64,000 nucleotides of DNA from JABCZH01 sp963803775 (GCA_963803775.1 CAWDNS010000001.1:186001-250000), one strand, 5' to 3'. Numbered from the stretch's first letter, positions 52,316-62,171 are shown. Program-made: numbers and translations. Notes: generated from the sequence alone by a model not told the origin.

Positions 52316-54037
52316 ATGTCCCAGTCTCCAAACCCAGCCGCGACGGAGCAGGTCGCGGATCTGCTTGTGTCTGCCGCTACGTTGCTCAGGGCCGGGCGAC
52401 CAGCCGATGCGATCGCGCCATTGCGCGATGCCGCGCTGCTGCAGCCGTCCAATTCCATCATCCAACACGATCTCGGCCTAGCCTGCCTCGAGGTAGGCCG
52501 TGTACCGGATGCCATCGCGGCATTGCAGCTGGCCGTCGCCAGCAACCCGCGCTACGCCGATGCATATTTCCGCTTGGGAATCGCCTTGGAGAAACTGGGC
52601 AACATAGGCGGGGCACTCGCTGCGTACGATCACGCCACGAAGCTGCTCCCATCCTTGACCGAGGCGTGGTTTCGCGCCGGCGCCCTGGTCTACACACTGG
52701 GCCATCGCGAAGCGGCGATCGGCTGTTTCCGGCGTGCGGCGGTGACCGGAGGTAGAACCAGCTTCGGCCGCCTTGGTAAGGCACGGGCGCTAGTGATCGA
52801 AGACCACAATCAGGAAGCCGAACAGGTATTGCGAGAGACGCTGGTGGCCGATCCGAAGAACGCCATGGCTTTTGATTTGCTGGGCAATGTGCTTTCCGAG
52901 TTGGGGCGTTTCGACGAGGCCCGTGCATGTTTCGAACGCACAATCGCGATCGCGCCGATGCTGGCGGGAACCTACTACGATCTGGTCCGGTGCCGCCCGG
53001 TCACGAGCGATGACAACGGTCTGCTTGAAGGGATGCAAGCCGCACTGGCCACGCCGGGACTGGAAACGGGGCAACGCCAGCGGCTTCACCTCGCAATTGG
53101 CAAGGCGGCAGAGGATCTTGGCGACTACGGCTTGGCCATGCAGCATTTCGACGCCGCAGACGCGGTGCGCCGCAGCTCTGCGTCATTCGACTCGGCCACG
53201 TTCTCCATTGAGGTCGATCGGTTGATTGCCCGCTGCACACCCGAATTAATCGCGCGGGCGTCCGAACTCGGCAGCAGCGATGCGACGCCGGTGCTGATCA
53301 TCGGCATGCCGCGGTCCGGAACAACTCTCGTCGAGCAGATCGTCTCCATGCATCCCGAGGTTGGGGCCGGCGGCGAATTGAATTTCTGGAACGAGCGCGG
53401 GGCGGCGTGGCACGGCTCCTCGGTTGGTGATGAGAAGCAGTTCCTTGCCAAGGCAGCGGCCGACTATCTCGGCGTGCTGCGTGCGATCGCGCCCACGGCG
53501 GCGCGAGTGACCGACAAAATGCCGTTCAACTTCCTCTGGGCCGGGCTGATCCACGTGACATTCCCGCGCGCAATCATCATCCATTGCCGCCGCGCCGCAG
53601 TCGACACGGCGCTGTCCATCCATCAAACTCATTTCCATCCGGTTCTGGCGTTTCCGACCGGAGGCGCCGAACTGGTCGCGTATTTCCACAGCTACCAGCG
53701 GCTCATCAACCATTGGCGAAGCGTGCTGCCGGTGGACCGCTACCTCGAGGTCGATTACGAGGACTTGACCGGCGCGCCCGAACCAGCCATCCGGCGGATC
53801 ATCGCGGCCTGCGGCCTGGAGTGGAACGGCGCATGCCTGCGCCCCGAATCCAATCCCCGGGCCGTGAAGACTCCCAGCAAGTGGCAGACCCGGCAGCCGA
53901 TCTATCGTACGTCGGTCGCGCGCTGGCGGCGGTATGAAGCATGGCTGGGGCCGCTGCGCGCGCTGGTTGAGGATGGGTCGGAAACGGACCCCCGTAAGCC
54001 CGATCGTGATTGGGCTGAAGTAGCCCACCTCACCTGA
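52316..54037 (+). CDS. TPR-containing sulfotransferase
   Basis: A 573-residue protein. The N-terminal half is TPR-like (ATLLRAGRPADAIAPLRDAA, YADAYFRLGIALEKLGNIGG, AMAFDLLGNVLSELGRFDEA). The C-terminal half is a P-loop sulfotransferase: VLIIGMPRSGTTLVEQIVSM (about residue 325) with VGAGGELNFWNERG. It also has MPFNFLWAGLIHVTFPRAII, CRRAAVDTALSIHQ and YEDLTGAPEPAIRRIIAACG. Probably moves sulfate from PAPS to a protein or glycan. AAGGA lies before the ATG. It follows the kinase by 11 bases, but its gene family is typical of proteobacteria and it borders an insertion-sequence block, so transfer is possible. Confidence 0.9.
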   Translation: MSQSPNPAATEQVADLLVSAATLLRAGRPADAIAPLRDAALLQPSNSIIQHDLGLACLEVGRVPDAIAALQLAVASNPRYADAYFRLGIALEKLGNIGGALAAYDHATKLLPSLTEAWFRAGALVYTLGHREAAIGCFRRAAVTGGRTSFGRLGKARALVIEDHNQEAEQVLRETLVADPKNAMAFDLLGNVLSELGRFDEARACFERTIAIAPMLAGTYYDLVRCRPVTSDDNGLLEGMQAALATPGLETGQRQRLHLAIGKAAEDLGDYGLAMQHFDAADAVRRSSASFDSATFSIEVDRLIARCTPELIARASELGSSDATPVLIIGMPRSGTTLVEQIVSMHPEVGAGGELNFWNERGAAWHGSSVGDEKQFLAKAAADYLGVLRAIAPTAARVTDKMPFNFLWAGLIHVTFPRAIIIHCRRAAVDTALSIHQTHFHPVLAFPTGGAELVAYFHSYQRLINHWRSVLPVDRYLEVDYEDLTGAPEPAIRRIIAACGLEWNGACLRPESNPRAVKTPSKWQTRQPIYRTSVARWRRYEAWLGPLRALVEDGSETDPRKPDRDWAEVAHLT

Positions 54038-54082
54038 ACACTTGCCGGGGGGAAGATGAGTGTAATCGCGATATATCAACAA

Positions 54083-54358
54083 TTACTTGCCAAACGCTTT
54101 CAGCATGGTCATCGCGCACAGAGCAATGGCGGCGGACACAATAACCGTCCAGAACGCAAACCGACAGTAACGCGGGAGCACGCTGTGGGGAAACAGAGCT
54201 GCATACGTGTCCAAAACATCGTCACCGCTACGGAAACTCAGCCATTCGATTCTGTCTCTAGCTGAATCCATCCTCATCAGGCGGATTCGCATCACCCACC
54301 AGAAGGTGATGTTGACGAGGGCCAGTATCAAGAGTGCCAAGAACGCGACCGCGACCAT
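54083..54358 (-). CDS. Small two-helix membrane protein, unknown
   Basis: A 91-residue protein with two membrane helices (AVAFLALLILALVNITFWWV and AFWTVIVSAAIALCAMTML) separated by a charged loop of about 40 residues (RLMRMDSARDRIEWLSFRSG). GAGGAG precedes the ATG by about 7 bases, which supports the start. No known family recognised. It sits between the sulfotransferase and the IS element. Confidence 0.65.
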   Translation of the reverse strand: MVAVAFLALLILALVNITFWWVMRIRLMRMDSARDRIEWLSFRSGDDVLDTYAALFPHSVLPRYCRFAFWTVIVSAAIALCAMTMLKAFGK

Positions 54359-54432
54359 TCAGCCGCTCCTCAAAGTGTTTCGAAGGTCAACATTGTAATG
54401 CGAATCGAGGATAACTGTTGAAATCAGATGGG

Positions 54433-54447
54433 ATGAGAAGGCCGGTC
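54433..54447 (+). repeat. Left inverted repeat of the IS110-type element
   Basis: ATGAGAAGGCCGGTC, the exact reverse complement of 55895-55909. It is 69 bases before the transposase start. Confidence 0.9.
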
Positions 54448-54515
54448 TCCGACGGGATGCTGTACGCTCCCAAGTTATCGACGTGCTCGAAGCACAGATA
54501 AAAAGGAGACCGGCA

Positions 54516-55619
54516 ATGAAGAAGGTTAGCACCAGAGCAGGAGCGCAGAGCAAGAATTTTTCGCAGCAGAAGCTGACCATTGGATTGGATCTGGGAGATC
54601 GCAACAGTTGGTACTGCGTAGTGGATGAAGCCGGGCAGGTGCAACTGGAGCAGCGGGTCCGTACGAATGCGAAAGCGTTGCAGGAAGTCTTCGCCGCCAT
54701 GCCACACAGTCGGATCGCACTGGAAATCGGGACGCATTCGCCCTGGATCAGTCGCTTGCTCCGCGAGTTGGGGCATGAAGTGATCGTGGCCAATGCGCGC
54801 AAGGTGCGGCTGATCGGGGAGAGCCGCAAGAAAGACGATCGGCTGGATGCGCAGACGCTGGCGCGGCTGGCGCGGATCGATCCGGAGTTGTTGTATCCGG
54901 TGAAGCATCGCAGCGCGCAGGCGCAAGCCGATCTGACGATGATTCGGGCGCGCGCCGGACTGGTGCGGGCACGCACGGGACTGGTCAACACGGCTCGCGG
55001 GCTGGCGAAGTCTTACGGCGAGCGCTTGCGCGGCTGCAACGTGCGCAACATGAATCCGGAGAAAGCGGAAGGACTGAGTCCGGAACTGCAAGCCGCACTG
55101 GAACCTCTGTTGAACGCAATCGAGTCGCTGAGCGAGCGCATCGTGGAATACAACGAGCGCATCGAGAATCTGGCGCAGCAGAGTTATCCGCAGGTGGCGC
55201 TGCTGAAGCAGATCAAGGGCGTAGGCACGTTGATCGCGCTGACTTATATGCTGACGTTGGAAGATCCGCATCGCTTCCGCAAGAGCCGCGACGTGGGCTG
55301 CTATCTGGGACTGCAGCCGGGACGAAGAAACTCGGGACAGAGCGAACCGCAGATGCACATCAGCAAAGAAGGCGATCCCTATCTGCGGACGTTGCTGGTG
55401 CAAGGAGCGCAGCACATTCTGGGACCGTTCGGGATCGACTGCGATCTCAGGCGCTGGGGACTGAAGCTGGCCGAGCGTGGTGGAAGAAACGGCAAGAAGC
55501 GAGCCATCGTGGCGACCGCAAGAAAGCTGGCGGTGTTGCTGCATCACTTGTGGGTGAGCGGAGAAGTGTACGAACCATTGCACAACAGCAGCCGAACGAC
55601 AGTTGCGGCAGCCGCGTAA
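54516..55619 (+). CDS. IS110-family DEDD transposase
   Basis: A 367-residue recombinase. The DEDD/RuvC-like N-terminal domain has IGLDLGDRNSWYCVVDEAGQ (Asp), IALEIGTHSPWISRLLREL (Glu) and SRKKDDRLDAQTLARLARI (two Asp). The transposase_20 C-terminal domain has LKQIKGVGTLIALTYMLTLE and CYLGLQPGRRNSGQSE with its catalytic Ser. The ATG at 54516 has AAAAGGAG 8 bases before it; a GTG at 54483 is in frame. Length is normal, so the element may be active. The long minus-strand frame covering this region is an antisense shadow. Confidence 0.95.
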   Translation: MKKVSTRAGAQSKNFSQQKLTIGLDLGDRNSWYCVVDEAGQVQLEQRVRTNAKALQEVFAAMPHSRIALEIGTHSPWISRLLRELGHEVIVANARKVRLIGESRKKDDRLDAQTLARLARIDPELLYPVKHRSAQAQADLTMIRARAGLVRARTGLVNTARGLAKSYGERLRGCNVRNMNPEKAEGLSPELQAALEPLLNAIESLSERIVEYNERIENLAQQSYPQVALLKQIKGVGTLIALTYMLTLEDPHRFRKSRDVGCYLGLQPGRRNSGQSEPQMHISKEGDPYLRTLLVQGAQHILGPFGIDCDLRRWGLKLAERGGRNGKKRAIVATARKLAVLLHHLWVSGEVYEPLHNSSRTTVAAAA

Positions 55620-55894
55620 AACCAAAATCAAAACCGTTCCAGGAAGAGAAAAGACAAAAGCCCAAAGCCGAGTTCCGGTGACTGCGTTAATCGCCTGGCC
55701 CAGGTTCCACTCTGAAGAGCAGAACCACAGGGCGCCAAACAGATGGCAGCACCGGCTGAAACGAGAACGCCCAACATGCACCGAGCGAAACGAATCGCTC
55801 CTCGAGAGTGCGGATGGAAGCATGGCGACAATGGCTTACTCGGCGGGAAGAAAAACCTTGTCCATCGAAAAAAACACGGAACTCACTTGACTCC
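55620..55894 (+). ncRNA. Candidate guide (seek/bridge) RNA region of the IS110-type element
   Basis: IS1111-type members carry a non-coding guide RNA in the 3' region after the transposase that pairs with target and donor DNA. Here the 275-base span between stop and right repeat has no credible gene, and the position fits that RNA. I could not derive its fold or its guide loops by eye, so this is a position-based prediction. Confidence 0.45.
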
Positions 55895-55909
55895 GACCGG
55901 CCTTCTCAT
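55895..55909 (-). repeat. Right inverted repeat of the IS110-type element
   Basis: GACCGGCCTTCTCAT, exact inverted match to 54433-54447. Confidence 0.9.
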
Positions 55910-56107
55910 GGAAGGCGTTTACACTCAGAACCAGTCCCCAACGATTACTGAGTGAAATCGAGATTTATCGCCAATCGGACGAGAATGTGGGGGAAAATTC
56001 AGGGAAACCGACAAGCCATTCACAGTCGGCGCCGATGACTTCAGTAACATTTGCCCGGTTCTCTCGGCATCTTGGCGCGGACCGCTCATCGCAGCGACAA
56101 TATTTTC

Positions 56108-56512
56108 ATGCGGGAGTATATCTGCGAAGCCTGGGACGGCAGCGAACGTAAGGCACTCCAATATCTTGGTCTGTTTTGCTTCTTGGTCGTCCCCTACGCG
56201 ATTTATCTTGGGATGCACCTCGGCGTGCTGCACAACGGATCCGACCAACTTGCCAAGATTTGCTTTGTCTCGGCATTACCGTTCGCGGTTTTGGCCTACT
56301 CCGATAGCGACTGGTCCTCAAATGATGCCGGCCCAGTGTGCCTGGTGGCATGGATCGCTGTGTGCGTCGCTTTTAGTTTCAAATGTACGATATGCGTGAT
56401 TGGACTGGCCGTCACTTTTTTCCCCTTCATCCTTTCCGCTCTCCTCGCACACGGATTTGGCGCAACCTGCCGGTTTTTTAAAGACCGCATTCGCGGTCAC
56501 GTCGCCGACTGA
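56108..56512 (+). CDS. Small multi-helix membrane protein, unknown
   Basis: A 134-residue protein starting MREYICEAWDGSERKALQYL. Hydrophobic segments: YLGLFCFLVVPYAIYLGMHL, ICFVSALPFAVLAY, VCLVAWIAVCVAFSF and IGLAVTFFPFILSALLA, so three or four membrane helices. There are seven Cys. The frame opens at 56051, but the ATG at 56108 begins the well-behaved part; the ribosome site is weak. No family recognised. Confidence 0.5.
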   Translation: MREYICEAWDGSERKALQYLGLFCFLVVPYAIYLGMHLGVLHNGSDQLAKICFVSALPFAVLAYSDSDWSSNDAGPVCLVAWIAVCVAFSFKCTICVIGLAVTFFPFILSALLAHGFGATCRFFKDRIRGHVAD

Positions 56513-56804
56513 AACAGTCCGCTAAAAAACAGTTCAGCCCTTTTCAACGGAACTTCACTCGCTCGGCATAGATCCGTCGCAGCGCGTATTTCCACCCCAA
56601 TCTCGCACGGCCAACCGAAGATGACAAAAATGTAATCTCGCCGTCATGCTCGTGTCTCTTTCTCAAACCTAAACTGGTCGCCTCAGTCCACCAAGGGCTT
56701 GCGCCAAGCCCTTGCTGGAGATTGAGAAACAAGATGACAACCGCTGCGAAGTCCCTTCTGCGAGCCCCGCGTGATGAAGAAAATCCAAAGAGGAGAAACG
56801 GTAC

Positions 56805-59730
56805 ATGTCTCGAAAAACATCCAACTTTCGAAAAATGTTTCGAATTAAGTCTCGAAATAAGTCGCAGATCAACCATCTGCGTCCGCTCGCCGGCCTACTG
56901 GCGATGGGGCTGGGCCTTCCTGGGGTCGCGGCTGCGCAGGGCAACCAGTACTACCCGACAATACTTCACCGGCCCGCAGTCGAACGGCTCGTGGGTCGTC
57001 AGCGATGGCCAGATCATCAACCCAGCTGGCACTCAAGTCAACCTCGGCATCCGGGTCCGCGCGAAGGCAATCGCGCTGAACCCCAATCTCGGCACTCACA
57101 CCGCCGCCGTCCTCACCCTGGGTACGTCGACAAGCGACGGCAACGGAGCCGTCGAGGTGTTCGACACCAAGACCGGCGTTGTCGTGCAGAACTACATCCC
57201 GTTCGGAGTAGATTCGAGCGGCAGCTATAGCGGCATAGCCTATTCGGCGGACGGCAAGCACCTGGTGTTCAGCCAGGACAGCAGCTATGTCACCATCGCC
57301 AACGTCAATGCGCAGGGCTTATTGGGAGACGACGCCCAGATCAGCGTTCCGCCGAACAATTCCTTCATCACCTGCTTTCCGAACAGCCCTCCGGGCGCTT
57401 ATGCCGTACCCTGTGGCACGTTCTATACTCCGAGCACTTCTTATCCTGGCGGCGTCGCGATCTCACAGGATGGCAGCAGCGCCTACGCCCTGCTAAACCA
57501 GAACGATACGCTCGCCCAGATCAACCTGAACACGAACCAGCAGGGTACGCAGATCCGCGTCGGCAATGCGCCACACAGCATCGTGATCAACAGCGCCGGC
57601 ACGACCGCCTACGTCAGCAACGAGGGTGGCCGGGCCGCTACGGAGGCGGACTTCCAGATCTGGTCCGCCGGCACTGAAATCGTCGCCGACCCGGTGGTTG
57701 GCGCCGCGATCACCGGTACCGTTTCTGTGGTTGATCTGCCCTCAATGACGGTCACGACTAACATCTCGACCGGTGGTCTCCACCCGACCGGGATGGCGTT
57801 CTACGGACAGTACCTGTTGGTGGCCAATACCTATAGCGACACCATCTCGGTGATCGACACAACTACCAACTTAGTGGTGCGGACGATCAACCTTGGGCTG
57901 CCGATCGGAGTGCCCGGCGCAGGCCAACGGCCTATGGCGCCGCGCCGAACTCGATCGCCGTCGATGCCAAGAACGGCGTTGCCTATGTCGCGCTTTACAA
58001 TGCCAACTCAATCGCGGTGGTCAACCTCAGCCAACGGCGCCAAGAATCCCGTCATGGGCATGATCCCGGTCGCCTATGCGCCGAGCTCGGTCGTGCTGGA
58101 CGCGGCCCAAAACGCGCTTATCGTTGCCAACGACAAGGGCATCGGCACGCGTAATTCGTTCGAGTGCGACTACAACGTCTGCGACTACAATACCCACCAG
58201 GACAATGGCACCGTTAGCATCGTCCCCGTTCCGAATAGCGAGACCTTGCAGGCGATGACCAAGCAGGTTTTCGAGTACAACCACTGGGATCTGATCAACA
58301 ATATCCAGTCAGCCTCCGGTGGCAATCCGAAGACTAAACCGGTCGCAATCCCAGCCAAGATCGGCGATCCCTCGCTGATCAAGCACGTGTTCATGATCAT
58401 CCGTGAAAACCGCACCTATGATCAGATCCTGGGCGACGTGGCCGCCGGCAATGGCGACGCCTCGCTGGCAGTGTTCGGCTTCGACCCCGCCGAATTACCT
58501 GGACACGCCGAACGTACACAACCTGGTGACGCGCTTCCCTCTCTTGGACAATTTCTACGACCCCAGCCGCCAATCGGCTGACGGTCACCAGTGGATCCAG
58601 GAGGGCATGGCGCCCTACGCCGACGACATCCAGTCGCCTGACTGGGTCCGCAGCTATCCGGGCGGGAACGCCGGCGATGCACTCGCCTATCAGAACAAGG
58701 GCTTCCTGTTCTCGGAAGCGGCGGCCGCCGGTTTGCCGGTGAAGATCTACGGCGAATACGTCGAGAACGATACATTCCTACAGCCGAACGGGTCGACCAG
58801 CGAGCCGAGCTGGAGCCAATTTTACGCCGACTCGCAGTGCTTCGAGGGAGGGCCTAATTGCGGATCGCCTGGGACCCGGGCGAGACGACGCTGTACTATC
58901 AGAACACGGTCCAGGCACAGTCCTCTCTCCCGGCTGTGTATAACCACCTCATCAAGAACTTCCCGCAGTTCGATCTGGGCATTCCCGACCAGTTCCGCGT
59001 CGATCTGTGGGTGCAGGACTTCAATAATGACGTCACAGCCGGTACGGTGCCCGCATTGAGCATCCTGTGGATCATGTGCGACCATACCGGCGGCCCGCCG
59101 ACCGTGGACGCCGAACAGGCCGATAACGACTTGGCCGTTGGGCGCATTATCGACTACATCAGCCACAGCAACGTGTGGTCCACGTCGGCGATCTTCATTG
59201 AGGAGGACGACGCGCAGAACGGCGTCGACCACGTCGACGGTCACCGCAGTCCAGGCTATATCGTCAGCCCATACGTTGTGCAAAATGGACCCACCGACCA
59301 CACTTACTACACGCAGGTCAACATGACTCGGACGATCGAGCAAATTCTCGGTCTGCCGCCCATGAACCAATTCGACCTCGTGGCATCGCCGATGAGGCCT
59401 GATTTCGTCAACAACCCGCCCACGCAGAACTTCCAGCCGTGGACGCACGTGGCGAACCAGGTCCCCCTGAACCAGGGCGTTGACGCGAGCAACGATAACC
59501 CAAAGGACAACCCTAAGGTCAAGGCCCTAAGGGCGGCTTGGCTCCGGAAGAAGGCGGAAATCTTCGCCGGCAAACTGACCAAGCCCGACTCCGAAGACCC
59601 AGACACCGTCAACCATTTGAATTGGTACATGGCCACCGGGTTTACGCGGCCCTATCCCGGCGAGAGAAGAGTTCGCCCCCCGAGCGAATTCAACAAACCG
59701 GCACCCACGACCACTGACTTGGACGACTAA
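56805..59730 (+). pseudogene. Phosphoesterase-family protein with YVTN beta-propeller, broken by frameshifts
   Basis: From the ATG at 56805 (GAGGAG 9 bases before it), the frames join to one secreted protein of about 970 residues. A signal peptide (LAGLLAMGLGLPGVAAAQ) is followed by YVTN/40-residue beta-propeller blades (GAVEVFDTKTGVVVQNYIPF, TISVIDTTTNLVVRTINLGL). The phosphoesterase domain comes next (HVFMIIRENRTYDQILGDVA, SILWIMCDHTGGPPTVDAEQ, AIFIEEDDAQNGVDHVDGHR). Frames change near 56955, 57925, 58030, 58490 and 58855. The shift at 57925 is undone by 58030. Domain content is intact, so either decay is recent or the assembly has indels. A strong terminator follows. Confidence 0.82.
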
Positions 59731-59751
59731 AAAACGTTTCGACTGTAACGG

Positions 59752-59785
59752 CCCTCTCCCCGATGATCGGGGAAGAGGGTTTTTT
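59752..59785 (+). terminator. Intrinsic terminator after the phosphoesterase gene
   Basis: CCCTCTCCCCGAT and ATCGGGGAAGAGGG form a near-perfect stem with a tight loop, followed by six T. It starts 22 bases after the stop codon. Confidence 0.93.
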
Positions 59786-59873
59786 GTTCACGCCTCAAAC
59801 CAAACTCCTCGCCCTGAACGAAGCGACGAAAACTGACCGCTTGAGAATTTGCTGATCAAGTGGACGCCGTTAG

Positions 59874-60341
59874 CTACTGCTTGTCGTAGGTCGATGAGCC
59901 ACTCTGCTTCATGCCCATGGCATCCGTTCCACTGGTGGTGACGGTGCGGCTTTTACCGTCGGCTGAGACAGTAATACGGCCGCTCATAGTAACTTTGCCG
60001 TCCTTCTTGACGGTAAACGCAAGAGTGCGAGCATTGATCCGTTTATACGACCGCATGTCGGAAGTCGGATCGCCGGTCACGGCGTAGTCTTTTCCGTCAA
60101 ACTTGCCCGTCCATTCGTTATGCGTGGGCTTGCCGGCGGCGTCAACACCGTCAATGGTAACTTTCACGCTATCTCCAGCGGCCTCGTAAGTCACAGTGTT
60201 ATTCCTCGTAGCCCCGGCCACCAGCTTGGACTTGCTTTCATTCAGCTTCCACGTGCCCAAATTCACATCGTCAGCGGCGAAACACACTGCGGCGGCAGCA
60301 ATTAACGCCGCCAGTGTCAACAAGATGGTTCTTGTTCTCAT
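59874..60341 (-). CDS. Small secreted beta-rich protein, unknown
   Basis: A 155-residue protein. The signal peptide is MRTRTILLTLAALIAAAAVC FAA, cleaved before DDVNLGTWKLNESKSKL. The mature part is beta-strand rich: VTYEAAGDSVKVTIDGVDAA, THNEWTGKFDGKDYAVTG and VTMSGRITVSADGKSRTVTT. It looks like a small lipocalin- or barrel-like fold common in secreted acidobacterial proteins. AGGAG 5-9 bases before the ATG supports the start at 60341; the frame opens at 60446. Function unknown. Confidence 0.8.
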   Translation of the reverse strand: MRTRTILLTLAALIAAAAVCFAADDVNLGTWKLNESKSKLVAGATRNNTVTYEAAGDSVKVTIDGVDAAGKPTHNEWTGKFDGKDYAVTGDPTSDMRSYKRINARTLAFTVKKDGKVTMSGRITVSADGKSRTVTTSGTDAMGMKQSGSSTYDKQ

Positions 60342-60395
60342 GGGAGCTCCTCTTAAGTTTTCTATTTGATTTGGAAAAGCGGTGCAAGTATACGC

Positions 60396-60411
60396 CCCGA
60401 GGATCCTCGGG
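60396..60411. repeat. Perfect 16-bp palindrome
   Basis: CCCGAGGATCCTCGGG in the divergent gap between 60341 and 60599. It could be an operator or part of a stem-loop; no partner copy seen. Confidence 0.7.
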
Positions 60412-60598
60412 TCATCTCGTATTTGCGACGGCTTCAGGGGTCCCAATATGACCTTCTACCCGATCAACCGTAGGACAAATTCGAACCACTGCTCCGTAAA
60501 TTTTGCATCTCAGGTGAGGCGGTTTCTTTGGCATATGCTCAGAGACAAGGCAACAGGAGCTGGCATGTCGAATGCAAGAGGCTGGTCAGGGGTTTGAA

Positions 60599-61405
60599 GT
60601 GCTTAACGGAAAGTCACTTCTTAGGCTTGGGTTGACGGGCTTGCTGCCTTGCGCGATTGCATGCTCACAAGAACTACCGAACACGAACGCAACTCTGAAT
60701 CCACAGCTCCCCACTATCGTTGAGCAAATGCAGAAGGCTCAATCGGATGCCAGACCAACCGCTTCCTATCGGATAATTAGAGAGTATCGCCTGTTCGCCG
60801 ACAAGAGCCCAAACCCCAGTTCCGAGATATGGGCCGAGGTCGATTATCTGCCTCCGAATCAAAAGACCTATGCGATCCACAAACGGGTGGGAAGCGGCCG
60901 CGGTGAGGATGTGGTGCGGCGAATACTGGAACGCGAATCCCAGATGGCGGCAGGATCGTCCGGGGCCACCGTCGATAACAACAATTATTCTTTCGGCTAC
61001 TTGGGGGAAGCTACGCTCGACGGTAGCCCTTGCTATGTGTTGAGTTTGAATCCAAAACGCAGCGAGGTTCAGCTGGTCCGTGGAAAAGCCTGGGTGGATC
61101 AACACTCCTTCCGGATTCGCCGCATCGAAGGTCGAATGGCGAAAAATCCGTCCTGGCTGCTTAAGAAGGTCGACCTCAAGCTTGATTTTGCCGATATCGA
61201 AGGCACATGGCTTCAGACAACCATGGAAGCTGTCGCGGACGTACGCCTCATCGGCAGCCAAACCTTGAAATCGGAGACTGTTGACGCCCGCGTCGGTAAT
61301 CTGATCACACAGAAAACACAGCTGGAGGTTCGGGCCAGAAGTGGAAAATCAAACCGCAGTCAAATGCCCGCCACCGCAATCGTCCCCCTGGATCACCGCC
61401 CATGA
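60599..61405 (+). CDS. Exported outer-membrane-lipoprotein-sorting-like protein
   Basis: A protein of about 268 residues. From the GTG at 60599 (AGGGG 7 bases upstream) it begins LNGKSLLRLGLTGLLPCAIA, a signal peptide with a possible lipid Cys (AIAC). The ATG at 60572 is in frame but has no good site. The mature part has repeated beta strands: SYRIIREYRLFADKSPNPSS, YLPPNQKTYAIHKRVGSGRG, SPCYVLSLNPKRSEVQLVRG and KAWVDQHSFRIRRIEGRMAK. This pattern is like the LolA/LolB-related DUF families of outer-membrane proteins. No specific function. Ends convergent with the SYLF gene. Confidence 0.65.
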   Translation: MLNGKSLLRLGLTGLLPCAIACSQELPNTNATLNPQLPTIVEQMQKAQSDARPTASYRIIREYRLFADKSPNPSSEIWAEVDYLPPNQKTYAIHKRVGSGRGEDVVRRILERESQMAAGSSGATVDNNNYSFGYLGEATLDGSPCYVLSLNPKRSEVQLVRGKAWVDQHSFRIRRIEGRMAKNPSWLLKKVDLKLDFADIEGTWLQTTMEAVADVRLIGSQTLKSETVDARVGNLITQKTQLEVRARSGKSNRSQMPATAIVPLDHRP

Positions 61406-61421
61406 CCATTCGCGGGGAACA

Positions 61422-61452
61422 GCACCACCCTTTTTCGCGAAAAGGGTGGTGC
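61422..61452. terminator. Shared stem-loop between convergent genes
   Basis: GCACCACCCTTTT and AAAAGGGTGGTGC make a 13-bp perfect stem with a 5-base loop between convergent genes ending at 61405 and 61495. It lacks a long trailing T-run, but the T/A run in the stem works in both directions. Confidence 0.65.
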
Positions 61453-61494
61453 AGCCACGGTTCAATCCGCGGACGGAAAGAATACGTCAAGGCC

Positions 61495-62171
61495 CTACTT
61501 GCGAGCCGGCGACGTCTTGTCGAGTACATCGACCAGCGATTTGGCCGCCGGAATAACGGCTTGGCCACCCTCAACAATGTCCTTCGCGCTGATGTCTTTG
61601 CCGTAGAGAGCCTTGTTGGCGTTGCTGTCTGGTTCCATGCTTGCGCCTTCCAGGGACACACCGGCAAACAGACCCTTGGATCGTGAATAGGTCAGAACGT
61701 CCACATTCATCGCATCGGCGTTATAAGAACTTGCCTGCGCACCGGTCGGACCAGCGGCGGCGGCGGCGTTCCCCCCGAGTTTAGTCTTGCCGTTCATTAC
61801 CTGCTCGGCGCCCTTCTGATTCATAACCACCAGCACAAAATCGGTCGCCGTCGAACCCAGTTGGATACCAAGGCTCCCCTGATCCAGCGCATACATCGCT
61901 GGGGCGCCCCATGCACCGTTCATCTTTGCGCCCTTGCGGCACACCAGCGCGCCACGCCCGTAGCTGCCGCCAATGCCGATTGCAACTTTCTTAACACTGG
62001 GAAAGATAAGGACACAATCAGCCTTGTCGAGGATGCTTTGGGCAGCCCCCCGGATAGAATTTGCTGCAACGCGGTTGCCGAATTGTCCAAACGCTCCGCC
62101 TCTTTCTTTTGAGCGAACAGCGGGAAAGCTATTACCAAACAGAGCACAATCGAGGCCATCGTTCTCTTCAT
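61495..62171 (-). pseudogene. SYLF/YSC84-domain lipid-binding protein, one-base frameshift
   Basis: The ATG at 62171 (AAAAGGAG upstream) begins a signal peptide MKRTMASIVLCLVIAFPLFA and ERLDNSATALQQILSGGLPK. One missing base near 62030 (CCCAAAGCATCC, where four A would fit) shifts the frame. Restored, the protein reads SILDKADCVLIFPSVKKVAI, GIGGSYGRGALVCRKGAK, SLGIQLGSTATDFVLVVMNQ and DVLTYSRSKGLFAGVSLEGA, the SYLF domain to the end at 61495. SYLF proteins bind lipids; many bacteria export them. The rest of the gene is conserved, so error is a fair explanation. Confidence 0.85.

Larger units (their letters stand above)
54433..55909 (+). mobile_element. IS110-family element (IS1111 subgroup-like)
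   Basis: A 1477-bp element bounded by perfect 15-bp inverted repeats, ATGAGAAGGCCGGTC at 54433-54447 and GACCGGCCTTCTCAT at 55895-55909. It holds one DEDD transposase. Subterminal inverted repeats are a mark of the IS1111 subgroup; exact tips may lie a few bases outside. About 275 bp of non-coding DNA follow the transposase. No target-site duplication is expected or seen. A single copy occurs in the window. Confidence 0.9.

Noticed and set aside
54387..55823. A 478-codon minus-strand frame covering the IS element
   Set aside because: Antisense shadow of the transposase; Arg/Gln/His-rich translation without domain or ribosome site.
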